64,000 nt of DNA from contig NC_134160.1 in assembly GCF_033958435.1 (NCBI RefSeq), positions 12,883,001 to 12,947,000 of the forward strand. The letters run 5' to 3'. The notes beneath the pieces are model-generated. The model searched no databases and was not told the DNA's origin. It worked only from the letters and a program-made list of their open reading frames with translations. This DNA comes from Carettochelys insculpta (lineage: Eukaryota > Chordata > Testudines > Carettochelyidae). The translations under genes and the position numbers were made by a program. This document shows positions 11,451 through 21,083 of the stretch, piece after piece. Numbering within the stretch: position 1 is the stretch's first letter; each line of letters begins with the position of its first letter.

Positions 11451-14400
11451 ACGTCAGGGGCTGCGGGTCGGGTCTCCGCAGGTGCCGAGTGCTCTCCTTC
11501 CTCCGAGAGGGCGGGTACTCGGTCACCTTTCTACAGGAGACCCACACTACTCCGGCCGCCGAAGCCAAGTGGCGGCTGGAGTGGGGAGACGGGGTCCACT
11601 TTAGTCATCTCTCGGCCCAGCGGGCCGGGGTAGCAACCCTGTTCTCCCCAGACCTGCAGCCCGAGATGCTGGGGAGCGTCGAGGTCGTGCCGGGCCGCCT
11701 GCTGTATCTCCGGGTGCGGGTGGAGGGGCTGCCTCTTCACCTTGTCAACATCTACGCCCCGACACTCGGCCCGGAGAGAACCCCTTTCTTCCGGCAGGCG
11801 GCGGCCTTCCTCGACACCATCGATCCTCGTGAGTGCCTGGTCCTCGGCAGGGATTTCAACTGCACCCTCGAGGAGCGGGACCGCACGGGGACCGAGAAGT
11901 GCCAGGCCGCTGCGGACATCCTCAGGGAGCTCATTAACCGTCGCTCCCTGGTGGACGTCTGGCGCAGCCACCACCCGGACGAGGACGCCGGTTTCACCTA
12001 CGTCCGGGTGGTGGGCCATAAATCTGTACACTCCCGGTTGGACCGCATTTACATCTCGCGGCACCATCTCTCCCAGGCCCACGCCCCCAGCGTACGGCCG
12101 GCCCTCTTCTCGGACCACCATCTGGTGGCCGTGAAGGCTTCCCTCTCGCCGGGGAGGCGGGGGTTGGCCTACTGGCATTTTAACAACAGCCTGCTGGAGG
12201 ACGTGGGCTTCGTGGCATCCTTCCGGGAGTTCTGGCTGGCCTGGCGCGAGCAGCGGCACGCCTTTCCCTCAGCACGGCGGTGGTGGGACCTGGGAAAGGT
12301 GCGCGCGCGGCTCTTCTGCCGCGACTATACTCGGGGGGCCAGCCGGCGGCGGGATGCGTTGATAGGGCAGCTGGAACGGGAGGTCCTTGAGCTGGAGAGG
12401 CGTCTAGCCGCCAGCCCCGGAGATCCATCCCTCTGCGGCACGTACCAGGAGAAGCGGGACGAGCTCAGGACCCTCGACGCCCACCGGGCACAGGGGGCCT
12501 TGGTGAGGTCGCGAATCCAACTCCTGCGGGAGATGGACCGCGGCTCCCGCTTCTTCTACGCCCTGGAGAAAAAGAGGGGCGCCCAAAAACATATCCCCTG
12601 CCTCCTGGCGGAGGATGGCACCCCTCTTACGGATCCAGTGGAGATGCGTGAGAGGGCTCGCGCCTTCTACGCCGCCCTTTTCTCCCCCGATCCGACCGAT
12701 GCCGACGCCTGCAGGGTGCTCTGGGACCAACTCCCGTCGGTCAGCACGGGCGACCGGGACCGGCTGGAGCTTCCTCTCACTCTGGCCGAGCTCTCGGAAG
12801 CCCTCCGTCTCATGCCCACCAATAAGTCCCCGGGCATGGACGGGCTGACCGTGGAGTTTTACCGCGTGTTTTGGGACGTCCTCGGCCCAGACCTGCTCGG
12901 CGTCTTGGCCGAGGCCCTGCAAAGCGGGGTGCTCCCCCTCTCCTGCAGGCGTGCAGTCCTCAGCCTGCTACCGAAGAAGGGGGACCCCCGCGACCTCAAG
13001 AACTGGCGTCCCATCTCGCTCCTCAGCACGGACTACAAGATCATTGCCAAAGCCATCTCCCGTCGCTTGGGGTCCGTGCTGCAGGACATGGTCCACTCCG
13101 ACCAGACCTACACCGTCCCGGGCCGCACCATCTTGCAGAATTTGTCCCTGGTCCGGGATCTCTTAGAGCTTGGGTGTAGGGACGGCCTGTCGTTCGCCCT
13201 CCTGTCCCTGGACCAGGAGAAGACGTTCGACAGGGTGGACCACGGGTATCTCCTAGGCACCCTGCAGGCCTTCGGCTTCGGACCCCGCTTCGTCGGGTTT
13301 CTCAGGGTGCTGTACGCTGCCTCGGAGTGCATGGTCAAGCTCAACTGGACCCTGACCGTTCCGGTCATCTTCGGACGGGGAGTACGACAAGGCTGCCCGC
13401 TCTCAGGACAGCTGTACGCTCTGGCCATCGAGCCCTTCCTCTGCCTCCTTCGGCGAAGGTTGACGGGATTGGCGCTTCCAGAGGCAGGGCCGCGGCTAGT
13501 CCTGTCGGCGTACGCCGACGACGTGCTCCTCGTGGTCCAGGACCCGGGAGACCTGGCGCGGCTGGAGGCCTGCCAAGCTATCTACTCGGCAGCCTCCTCC
13601 GCCCGGGTCAACTGGGTCAAGAGCTCTGGCCTGGTGGTCGGGACCGGCTGGCAGATGAGCCGCCTCCCAGCCGCGCTTCAGGCCATCCGGTGGAGCGCGG
13701 GTCCGCTGCTCTATCTAGGCGTCTTTCTCTCCGCCACGCATCCCTCTCCGCCGGAAAACTGGCAAGGCCTAGAGAGCAGGGTCGCTGAGCGGTTGCGGAG
13801 GTGGACAGGGCTACTCCAGTGTCTCTCCCTCCGAGGGAGAGCGCTGGTGCTGAACCAACTCGTCCTGTCCATGCTCTGGCACCGCCTCAGCACCCTGGTC
13901 CCACCCCCCGGGTTCCTGGACCAGCTCCAGAGGTTAATCCTGGAGTTCTTCTGGCCAGGACTGCACTGGGTCCCTGCAGGGGTACTCCATCTTCCCCCGG
14001 AGGAGGGGGGACAGGGCCTGACCTGCACGCGCACTCAGGTCCATGTCTTCCGCCTCCGGGCCCTGCAGAGGCTTCTCAACACCAACAGTGCAGATAGTCC
14101 GGCGTGGAGCACGCTGGCGCACGCTTTCCTCCACCGTTACCGAGGGCTCCGATACGACCGGCAGCTCCTCTATTTATCCTGCAGAGACCGTCCGCGAGGC
14201 CTCTTGGAGCTGCCGGCCTTCTACCAGGACCTCCTCCGCACTTGGCAGCTGCTCGCAGCCTCCAGGTCCTTAGGGGCCACCGTGGGAGAAGACCTCCTCG
14301 CGGAGCCCCTGCTACACAACCCCCACCTTCGTGTGCAGGCGGCGGAGTCTCGCACGGTGCGCTGGAGGCTGGTCCTAGGTGGAATCACCAGGGTCGGAGA

Positions 14401-15349
14401 CCTCCTGGACTACGAGCGGGGGGACTGGATGGAGGCCCCGGCGCTCGCCCGGCGCATGGGGCTCTCCGACCTACGCTCCTCCCGTCTCGTACTCCAGGAG
14501 GTGAAGGCTGCCCTGCCCTCCACCGCTCACAGTTACCTCGGCCGGGTCCTGCGAGAGGGTGCACCCCGCCCCCCTCCCACTCCTAGCCCTCCGGACCTCT
14601 TCGTGGGCCCCCGGCTTCGCGATCCTGCCCGCCCCCCTCCCCCCCATCACCTCAGCCGGCTGCACACTTTCCAGCCGGCCCCCTTCCGAACCGCGCCTCG
14701 ACACCTTCTGTACGCGCTCGTGCTTCACACGCTCCACTTCCCCACCCTCGTGTCCCGCCCCGATCACAAATGGCGGGACCTCTTGCCGTCATCGGAGGGT
14801 GGGGAGCCCCGGTGGGCTGGCCTCTACTTCACCTTGGTCCCGCGGCCCGCCGGGGACATCAGCTGGAGAATCCTCCACGGAGCGGTGAGCACGGGCGTGT
14901 ACCTGGCGCGGTTCACCCCCATCCCGGACACCTGTACCTTTTGCGGCACGAGGGAGAACCTGGCGCACATCTACATCGAGTGCGCCAGGCTGCAGCCCCT
15001 CTTCCGGCTCCTCCAGAACCTCCTCTTGAGGTTCTGGCTGCACTTCTCCCCACACCTTCTCATCCTCTCACACCCTATCCATGGCCCCACAAAGTCGCGG
15101 GACCTCCTTGTCAGCCTCCTTCTGGCCACGGCGAAAATGGCCATTTACAAAACCAGGGAGAGGAGGCTGGCAGGGGGGGTGACCTGCGTCTGTGGGGCCT
15201 ACTTCCGTTCCTCCCTCCGCTCACGAATCCGAGCAGAGTTCCTCTGGGCGGCGTCCACCAACTCCCTGGATGCCTTTGAGGAATGGTGGGCGCTGTCCTG
15301 GGTCCTCTGCTCGGTGTCCCCCTCTGGCTCCCTCATTTTAAACCTTTGA
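11423..15349 (+). CDS. Tx1 ORF2: APE endonuclease / reverse transcriptase, fully open (1308 aa)
   Basis: The start ATG at 11423 overlaps the end of ORF1 (11450) by 28 nt, as in copy 2. Residues about 1-235 form an APE-type nuclease: NVRG, LQETHT (catalytic Glu), GRDFN (Asp144/Asn146), SRLDRIY and SDHH. Residues about 430-760 are reverse transcriptase: NKSPGMDGL, WRPISLLSTDYKI, motif A around D597 (SLDQEKTFD), motif B RQGCPLSGQ, and motif C YADD at 697-700. A C-terminal CX2CX7HX4C (from C1171, CTFCGTRENLAH) matches the zinc region of L1/Tx1 ORF2. The enzyme nicks target DNA and copies its own RNA there. One oddity is Arg143 where copy 2 has Gly, next to the catalytic Asp. Copy 2 shows that 1308 aa is the full length. 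Confidence 0.92.
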   Translation: MAPFTFATLNVRGCGSGLRRCRVLSFLREGGYSVTFLQETHTTPAAEAKWRLEWGDGVHFSHLSAQRAGVATLFSPDLQPEMLGSVEVVPGRLLYLRVRVEGLPLHLVNIYAPTLGPERTPFFRQAAAFLDTIDPRECLVLGRDFNCTLEERDRTGTEKCQAAADILRELINRRSLVDVWRSHHPDEDAGFTYVRVVGHKSVHSRLDRIYISRHHLSQAHAPSVRPALFSDHHLVAVKASLSPGRRGLAYWHFNNSLLEDVGFVASFREFWLAWREQRHAFPSARRWWDLGKVRARLFCRDYTRGASRRRDALIGQLEREVLELERRLAASPGDPSLCGTYQEKRDELRTLDAHRAQGALVRSRIQLLREMDRGSRFFYALEKKRGAQKHIPCLLAEDGTPLTDPVEMRERARAFYAALFSPDPTDADACRVLWDQLPSVSTGDRDRLELPLTLAELSEALRLMPTNKSPGMDGLTVEFYRVFWDVLGPDLLGVLAEALQSGVLPLSCRRAVLSLLPKKGDPRDLKNWRPISLLSTDYKIIAKAISRRLGSVLQDMVHSDQTYTVPGRTILQNLSLVRDLLELGCRDGLSFALLSLDQEKTFDRVDHGYLLGTLQAFGFGPRFVGFLRVLYAASECMVKLNWTLTVPVIFGRGVRQGCPLSGQLYALAIEPFLCLLRRRLTGLALPEAGPRLVLSAYADDVLLVVQDPGDLARLEACQAIYSAASSARVNWVKSSGLVVGTGWQMSRLPAALQAIRWSAGPLLYLGVFLSATHPSPPENWQGLESRVAERLRRWTGLLQCLSLRGRALVLNQLVLSMLWHRLSTLVPPPGFLDQLQRLILEFFWPGLHWVPAGVLHLPPEEGGQGLTCTRTQVHVFRLRALQRLLNTNSADSPAWSTLAHAFLHRYRGLRYDRQLLYLSCRDRPRGLLELPAFYQDLLRTWQLLAASRSLGATVGEDLLAEPLLHNPHLRVQAAESRTVRWRLVLGGITRVGDLLDYERGDWMEAPALARRMGLSDLRSSRLVLQEVKAALPSTAHSYLGRVLREGAPRPPPTPSPPDLFVGPRLRDPARPPPPHHLSRLHTFQPAPFRTAPRHLLYALVLHTLHFPTLVSRPDHKWRDLLPSSEGGEPRWAGLYFTLVPRPAGDISWRILHGAVSTGVYLARFTPIPDTCTFCGTRENLAHIYIECARLQPLFRLLQNLLLRFWLHFSPHLLILSHPIHGPTKSRDLLVSLLLATAKMAIYKTRERRLAGGVTCVCGAYFRSSLRSRIRAEFLWAASTNSLDAFEEWWALSWVLCSVSPSGSLILNL

Positions 15350-15502
15350 CCCTCACTCCCGCTCCTGGTTTTTCTTTCGTTGTCCCCCGTATTTACTTGG
15401 AACCGGGCTGTTTTTAATGGGTCCCCTCTCATCGTGAGAGGGGCCTTGTAGCCGTGGGCAGGCTACGCCTGCCCACTCCCCCGGCATCCAATAGGTACAC
15501 TT
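15350..15502 (+). other. Tx1 3' UTR with two perfect stem-loops (copy 1)
   Basis: Hairpin 1 at 15423-15443 has a 9-bp perfect stem (CCCCTCTCA / TGAGAGGGG) with a TCG loop. Hairpin 2 at 15454-15476 has a 10-bp perfect stem (GTGGGCAGGC / GCCTGCCCAC) with a TAC loop. The shared element end is GGCATCCAATA followed by GTACACTT, with no poly-A tail. LINE RTs often recognise 3' RNA structure, so these are candidate recognition elements (inference). Confidence 0.7.
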
Positions 15503-15503
15503 T

Positions 15504-15770
15504 CAAAACAAAAAGCAGTCAAGAAGCACTTTAAAGACTAGCAAAATGGTTTATTAGGTGAGCTTTCGTGGGACAGAGCCACTTCTTCAGACCGTAGTCA
15601 GACCAGAACAGACTCAGTATTTAAGGCACAGTGAACAAAAAACAGTAAGCAAGGAGTAGAAATCAGAAAAAGATAATCAAGGTGAGCAAATCAGAGAGGG
15701 GGAAAGTGGGGGAGGAGGGAGGTTGGTCAAGTCAAGAATTGGATTGAGCCAAGTATGCAGACAAGCTCCT
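15504..15770 (-). repeat. Inverted terminal tail of the Penelope-like element, left
   Basis: Reading in from the edge: CAAAACAAAAAGCAGTCAAG, then ACTTTAAAGACTAGC, then GTGAGCTTTCGTGGGACAGA. It is the reverse complement of 17767-18030 with scattered changes. It begins directly at the end of Tx1 copy 1. Confidence 0.8.
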
Positions 15771-15773
15771 ATA

Positions 15774-16121
15774 GGCCGTGTCTACACTAGCCCCAAACTT
15801 CGAAATGGCCATGCAAATGGCCATTTTGGAGTTTACTAATGAAGCACTGAAATGCATATTCAGTGCTTCATTAGCATGCGGCTGGCTGCAGCACTTCAAA
15901 ATTGACTCGCCTTGCCACTGCGCGGCTTGTCCCAACGGGGCTCCTTTTCGAAAGGACCCCGCCTACTTCAAAGTCCCCTTATTCCCATGAGCAGAAGGGA
16001 ATAAGGGGACTTCGAAGTAGGCAGGGTCCTTTTGAAAAGGAGCCCTGTGGGGAAGAGCCATGCGGCGTGACGAGCCATTTGTGTGGCCATTTCGAAGTTT
16101 GGGGCTAGTGTAGACATAGCC
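15774..16121. mobile_element. Palindromic MITE with GGC ends and 3-bp target duplication, copy 1
   Basis: The ends GGCCGTGTCTACACTAGC and (reverse complement of the right end) GGCTATGTCTACACTAGC are followed by CCCAAACTTCGAAATGGCC on both sides. Flanks repeat ATA (15771-15773, 16122-16124). Long internal complementary arms could fold the whole element. It splits the Penelope-like minus half. A 3-bp duplication suggests the PIF/Harbinger group, although the usual TWA is not kept. Confidence 0.75.
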
Positions 16122-16124
16122 ATA

Positions 16125-16797
16125 GTGACTCAGAAAGTTCCCATCACGATTTAAACCACGTGTTAATGTGCCGAATTTGAATATAAAATCCAGCTCAGTT
16201 GTTTCCCTTTCCAGAACGGTGCGATAATTCCTTTTCAGTAACACACATACCTTTAGGTCATTGACAGAATGTCCCATTCCATTAAAATCTTGACTAACTG
16301 GTTTGTGGATCTGGAGTGTTTGATGTCTCTTTTGTGCCCATTGACCCTTTGTCTAAGGGAGTTAGAAGCCTGTCCAATATACAAAGCATCTGGGCATTGT
16401 TGGCACATGATGGCATATATGATGTTAGTAGCGGAGCATGAGAAAGTGCCCATGATTCTGTCAGTAACCTGGTTAGATCCAGTAATGGTATTTCCAGAGA
16501 AGATACGTGGACAAAGCTGACAGCGGGCTTTGTTGCAGGGAAAGGTTCCAGGACTGGTATTCCTGGGGTATAGACTGTCGCTGTTTGTGAGGATCCTCAT
16601 AAGTTTGGGAGGTTGTCTGTAGGAGAGAGAACAGGCATGTCACCTAGGGCCTTCTGGAGTGTGGCATCCTGATTAAGGATAGGTTGTAGGTCTTTAATAA
16701 TTCGTTGTAGTGGTCTGAGTTGGGGGCTGTAGGTGATGACCAGTGGTGTTCTGTTCTTGGCTTTTTTGGGCTGATCTTGGAGTAACTGGTCTCTGTA
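16125..16797 (-). pseudogene. Penelope-like ORF, C-terminal part with GIY-YIG endonuclease (minus half)
   Basis: Two adjoining frames (about 16597-16797 and 16253-16600) read, in order, a linker (RDQLLQDQPKKAKNRTPLVI) and then a Cys-containing GIY-YIG domain: YAIMCQQCPDALYIGQASNS, LRQRVNGHKRDI. The Y...YIG pair and the following LRQR arginine are the family's signature. Penelope-like elements pair such a nuclease with an RT. The two parts are out of frame with each other and the RT core is missing here, so this copy is dead. Confidence 0.8.
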
Positions 16798-17640
16798 CAC
16801 TAATATTCCACATAAAGACGGTTTACAAGCAATCAGGAATACCATCCCTGATGCCACCACAGCCAATCTGGTGTCTGACCTCTGTAACTTTGTTCTCACA
16901 CACAATCGTTTCCATTTTGGGGACAATTTATACCTCCAGATTAGTGGAACTGCTATGGGCACCCGCATGGCCCCACAATATGCTAATATATTTATGGCTG
17001 ACCTGGAACAAAGATTCCTCAGCTCTCATCCCCTATTACCACTCCTGTACTTAAGATACATTGATGATGTCTTTATAATTTGGACCCATGGTACAGAGGC
17101 TCTAGAAGAATTCCACAGAAACTTTAACAATCTACACCCCACCATCAACTTATGCCTCAATTGCAACATGCAAGAGATACATTTCCTGGACACTACAGTA
17201 CTAATCAAGGATGGCCTGATGAGTACCACTCTGTACCGAAAACCTACTGATCGCTAGACTTATCTACACCCTTCTAGTTTCCATCCTGCACACGTGACTA
17301 GATCCATTGTTTACAGTCAAGCTCTTAAGTACAATCGCATTTGCGCTGATCCAACTGACAGAGACCAAAAACTACAAGAACTTTACCAAATATTCATAAA
17401 CCTGAATTACCCACCAGGAGAAGTAAAAAAACAAATCGACAGGGCCAGACAAATACCCAGAGACCAGCTACTAACATCATATATGCCATCATGTGCCAAC
17501 AATGCCCAGATGCTTTGTATATTGGACAGACTTCTAACTGCCTTAGACAAAGGGTCAATGGGCACAAAAGAGACATCAAACACTCCAGATCCACAAACCA
17601 GTTAGTCAAGATTTTAATGGAACGGGACATTCTGTCAATG
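16798..17640 (+). pseudogene. Penelope-like reverse transcriptase with truncated GIY-YIG (plus half)
   Basis: RT motifs are clear: GTAMGTRMAPQYANIFMADL (motif B region), YIDD at about 17057-17068 (catalytic), IHFLDTTV, and LYRKPTDR. An in-frame TAG at 17255-17257 interrupts the frame. After RQIPRDQLL the sequence jumps, by a deletion of roughly 330 bp relative to the minus half, straight into the GIY-YIG DNA (from about 17472), which is then read out of frame. The 5' part of RT before the GTAMG block is partial. It cannot encode an active enzyme. Confidence 0.85.
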
Positions 17641-17766
17641 ACCTAAAGGTATGTGTGTTACTGAAAAGGAATTATCGCACCGTTCTGGAAAGGGAAACAG
17701 CCGAGCTGGATTTTATATTCAAATTCGGCACATTAACACGTGGTTTAAATCGTGATGGGAACTTTC

Positions 17767-18073
17767 ACTGTAGGAGCTTGTCTGCATACTTGGCTCAGTC
17801 TAATTCTTGACCTCCCCCCCCACCCCTCCACTCTCTGATTTGCTCACCTTGATTATCTTTTTCTGATTTGTCCTCCTTGCTTACTGTTTTTGGTTCTCTG
17901 TGCCTTAAATATTGAGTCTGTTCTGGTCTGACTATGGTCTGAAGAAGTGGGTCTGTCACACGAAAGCTCACCTAATAAACCATTTTGCTTGTCTTTAAAG
18001 TGCTACTTGACTGCTTTTTGTTTTGATAGTGTATAGATAGTGTATAGATTAGCACGGCTTCCTCTCTGTTACT
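17767..18073 (+). repeat. Terminal tail of the Penelope-like element, right
   Basis: This is the inverse of 15504-15770. It contains CTGAAGA (17939-17945), an A, a hairpin GTGGG (17947-17951)/CACAC, then GAAA (17962-17965), which resembles a hammerhead core (see findings). It ends in ACTGCTTTTTGTTTTGATAG and continues through AGATTAGCACGGCTTCC to CTGTTACT. Confidence 0.75.
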
Positions 18074-19710
18074 ATTCCTTAGACTTGTATATGATGGCAT
18101 ATAAATTAGGTTATAGGAAAATCACAACCCATGATTTTGTTGTGGAAGCTGCAACTTTAGCACAATGGTAACTTATGACCCTATGTGGCAAGTTGCAACA
18201 CCAGTCACTCGCAGGGTCGCTGTGCCACACACTGAAATTTGGCCTGGCCACCTCCCCATCAGGACAGAGGGGAGATGGACTGACTCTGAGGGATTGGTGT
18301 CACAACCTGCCTGTGACAGACTGCTGGCTAAAATGAGTGAGCCAGAGCCCTGCTGCACCAGCTGCAGCAGAAAGGATGAGTAGAGCTGGCTGAGTAAGCC
18401 CAAAGTGGAGAGGTAAATGGGGAACAGATGCAGGTCTCATTAGCCACAGTAGGAAGGCTGAAGAGATAAAGGGCCAGGCCAGGCTGTGCCTCATCTTATC
18501 TCACCTTTCCTCGCCTTGCTTCTGTGTATAGAAGGTGGTGGGAACTGACACAGAAAAGACAGTCTCAGGCTGGTTTGTGGGTTCAAAAGGGGAACCTGCT
18601 TCACTGCCATATTCAAATTTGGCTTTGCACCTGCATCACAGTTGTAATAAATGGTTGACCCAACTTTTGAACTGAGAAATTATGAATGGCCTTATACATG
18701 TTGGGGGCTGGTCTAGTTTTACTCTGAGGGGGCCTGAATGTGATGAGCTCTCTAGCGCCTTTCCAGCCCCACATTTCAAAGATTCAGTGATTCGACAGTC
18801 ACTTGTCTTGTTGTAAATAAGTTACAGCTCATTACTCGCATGCTTGTCGGACTGCAAAGCAGGTGACAAGAGCTATCATAACGCAGCAACAAGGTTGACA
18901 GAGCTACTGCTTGAGAATCATAATGATACCTGAGGAGAAAAATTCTCAGACAAGTGTTTTGGCTAAACTCTGCCTTCATACTGTTATGCTGTCTGCAGAA
19001 TTTCATGTCTGCACATTTCCAGCTGAGTGGGTTGGGTTTGAGTATTGAATTGTGCTGAAAACCCATCTTGATTCCGACCCACAGTTCAGGGAAACAGCCT
19101 GCTTAGTATGTTAAGTATGTAAAAGTGCTGCTATGATTGGTGAGCTGCATATTAGCATCTTAAAAGTTAATTAAACAATTTCAGTCGTGAATCCAGTTCC
19201 CACTCCGCATCTGTTCAGCATGCAACAGGAGAATAGCATCTTTGCTCTGTGCAGCCCCAACCTGCTTGGCTCACCACCAGCCAGGTGCTACCTTTGCTGA
19301 ATGTAGTTCAGAGATCTAACACTCCATTCCCTCTGCTTGCGGGAGATAACTGCTGGGTTTGCTCTGCAACTGAACTTTTCTCTTGACCTGAGGCCCAAGG
19401 AAAGTTTGGTGGCACTTGAAAGTTCTGTGAAGAACTTGCCATTTGAGGTTCCTTTTGCAGGGTATGACTTTTGTTTGTGAGCTCAGAAGGCTGGGCACAT
19501 TACAACTATGCAGAAAGTGTGTGCATATTCCCGATGGGTAAGGTCCTCCCAGCTTTAACAGAATTTGATATCTGAAACCAGATCTTTTGGGCTTCAATTC
19601 CAGAAATGACCCACTCCCCCTTTGTTCTGGAGGGCTGAATTAAAACACTGCAATATGGACCCAAAGTTGGTGAAGTGCCTGTCCACGTCTGCCAGTCACA
19701 CATACACATA
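18074..19710. other. Stretch without a gene
   Basis: Mixed-composition sequence, with short open frames only. I recognise no repeat family and see nothing recurring elsewhere in the window. An AATAAA-like string at about 18643 stands alone. Confidence 0.45.
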
Positions 19711-20133
19711 CAGTAAACCCCTGAGTTATGCGAAGGTTGAGCTCCTGCACACCCTCACATAACTCAAATTTCTCTCAAGTCATGGGGGAACTGGGAACAT
19801 GGCGGCAACCTGGCTCCTGGCACCCCTGGGCTTGCAGGGGCTGGGAAACTGACCAGCTGGGGGAAGCTGGGGAGTAGCCACACCAGCGTGGCAGTCTGTC
19901 TGCCCGGCTTCCACCAGCTGGAGGAGTCACTTGGGCAAACAGCCTCAGCAGGCGGTTTCTCCCTGGCTTTTCCCCCAGCGGGGGGAGCCAGGGACCAGAG
20001 CGGGGAGCTGGCAGAAGAGCTGCATGCCTGCCAGCCCCCAGCACCTGGGAACCTCAGGATTTTGACTTGTGCTTAACTCGCATTAATGCAAGTTAAGCTC
20101 AAGTTGAAATTGCATGTATCGGGGGGCTTACTG
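19711..20133 (+). mobile_element. Tigger-like non-autonomous DNA transposon, copy 2
   Basis: The left end is CAGTAAACCCCTGAGTTATG and the right end, inverted, is CAGTAAGCCCCCCGATAC. TA duplications lie at 19709-19710 and 20134-20135. Subterminal CTTAACTCGCATTAATGC and its inverted partner are shared with the copies at 1182 and 55730. The interior is GC-rich and non-coding. Confidence 0.8.
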
Positions 20134-21083
20134 TATGTCCCTCTGATGCTGACACACTTGCACACAGAAGGAGCTGTACCATGCTTATAGACCTGGATGC
20201 AGCTAACAAGTCAGTAGTGCTCAGCTACTGTAGCTCACACATACCATTGCCACCTACTGCAAATTTTGTCACCAGTTTCATAATATATACAGTTTTCTTA
20301 GAGCTCAGCTCAGGCAATGCAGCATCTCAGGTTCCACTGATTTAAAAAGAGCGAGTTGCCTGAAATTGTGACCTGTAGCTTATAAACCAAGAGGTCAAAT
20401 AAAAGGAGCCCACATGTTACTATTATTTCATGAAATCGAGAGCTTTTGTGACTTTCAGAGCCAGACGTAGGGACTACTCCACATGAGCTTGTCTGTGCCA
20501 GCCAGCTGGCTTGGGCTTGCCAATCCAAGGAGGTTTTTTTGCATCCCTTTAGAAAGTAACACAATCTGATGCTGCACAACCTGGCCCTCTCTACTGACAC
20601 TCCCATTGACTGCCTCCCTGCAAGTAGTGTTCCTGTTTTAACACGTGTGTCTCCCTTTCACCTCTCCCCTTTTTGGTGGCATGCAGGAGCCATGTAATTG
20701 TGGAGCTACATGCATCATTGAAAGGCTCTGGCCAGGGAGGCAGCAGGGAAAGGCTTGGCAAAAGGGAGTTGCCAGAGCCTTTCTTTTCTCCCCCCTCCCC
20801 CACCAGGCCCATGTTGCTGGAGCCTTTCCTGGGATAGCTGCAGCACTAGGGAAGCATTAGGCTATGACACTGTTAAGCATAGCAATGTAGCAGCACTGCA
20901 GGGCTGTGTAGGGGACACCCACTGGTGCATACCCTCAGCGTGTCTGTACAATCTTCACCTGGGCAGCACTTCCCTGTCTGCTCTGCTATGGTTCCAGTGC
21001 CGAGGGGGTGGGGGTGGTATGTACTCTGCGCCCTATACACCTGCCTTTTAGCAAACTTGAGTGCCAGTTCTAGTTACTGGGAG
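20134..21083. other. Stretch without recognised feature
   Basis: No coding frame with a recognisable product and no repeat shared within the window. Confidence 0.45.

Larger units (their letters stand above)
6710..15502 (+). mobile_element. Tx1-clade (L1/Tx1) LINE, copy 1, near full length
   Basis: About 8.8 kb that matches a second copy at 22847-31109 from the first base (TGTAACCC) to the last (GTACACTT). It has a long 5' region, an ORF1 with a CCHC knuckle, an ORF2 with APE endonuclease, RT and a C-terminal CCHC, and a short 3' UTR with hairpins. The sequence is very GC-rich from about 7,700 on, unlike its flanks. Flanking DNA is not shared with copy 2. A Penelope-like element starts directly after the 3' end, so a target duplication for this copy cannot be read. 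Confidence 0.9.
15504..18073. mobile_element. Penelope-like element (RT + GIY-YIG), inverted head-to-head copy
   Basis: Two oppositely oriented partial copies of one Penelope-like element meet near 16797. The minus-strand half (15504-16797) holds tail, GIY-YIG and linker; the plus-strand half (16798-18073) holds RT, GIY-YIG and tail. The outer tails (15504-15770 and 17767-18030) are inverted repeats of about 265 bp with hairpin GTGGG/CCCAC-type segments. A palindromic MITE (15774-16121) interrupts the minus half. The plus tail ends with a doubled GATAGTGTATA unit. Both inverted and direct terminal repeats are known for Penelope-like elements. Confidence 0.85.
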
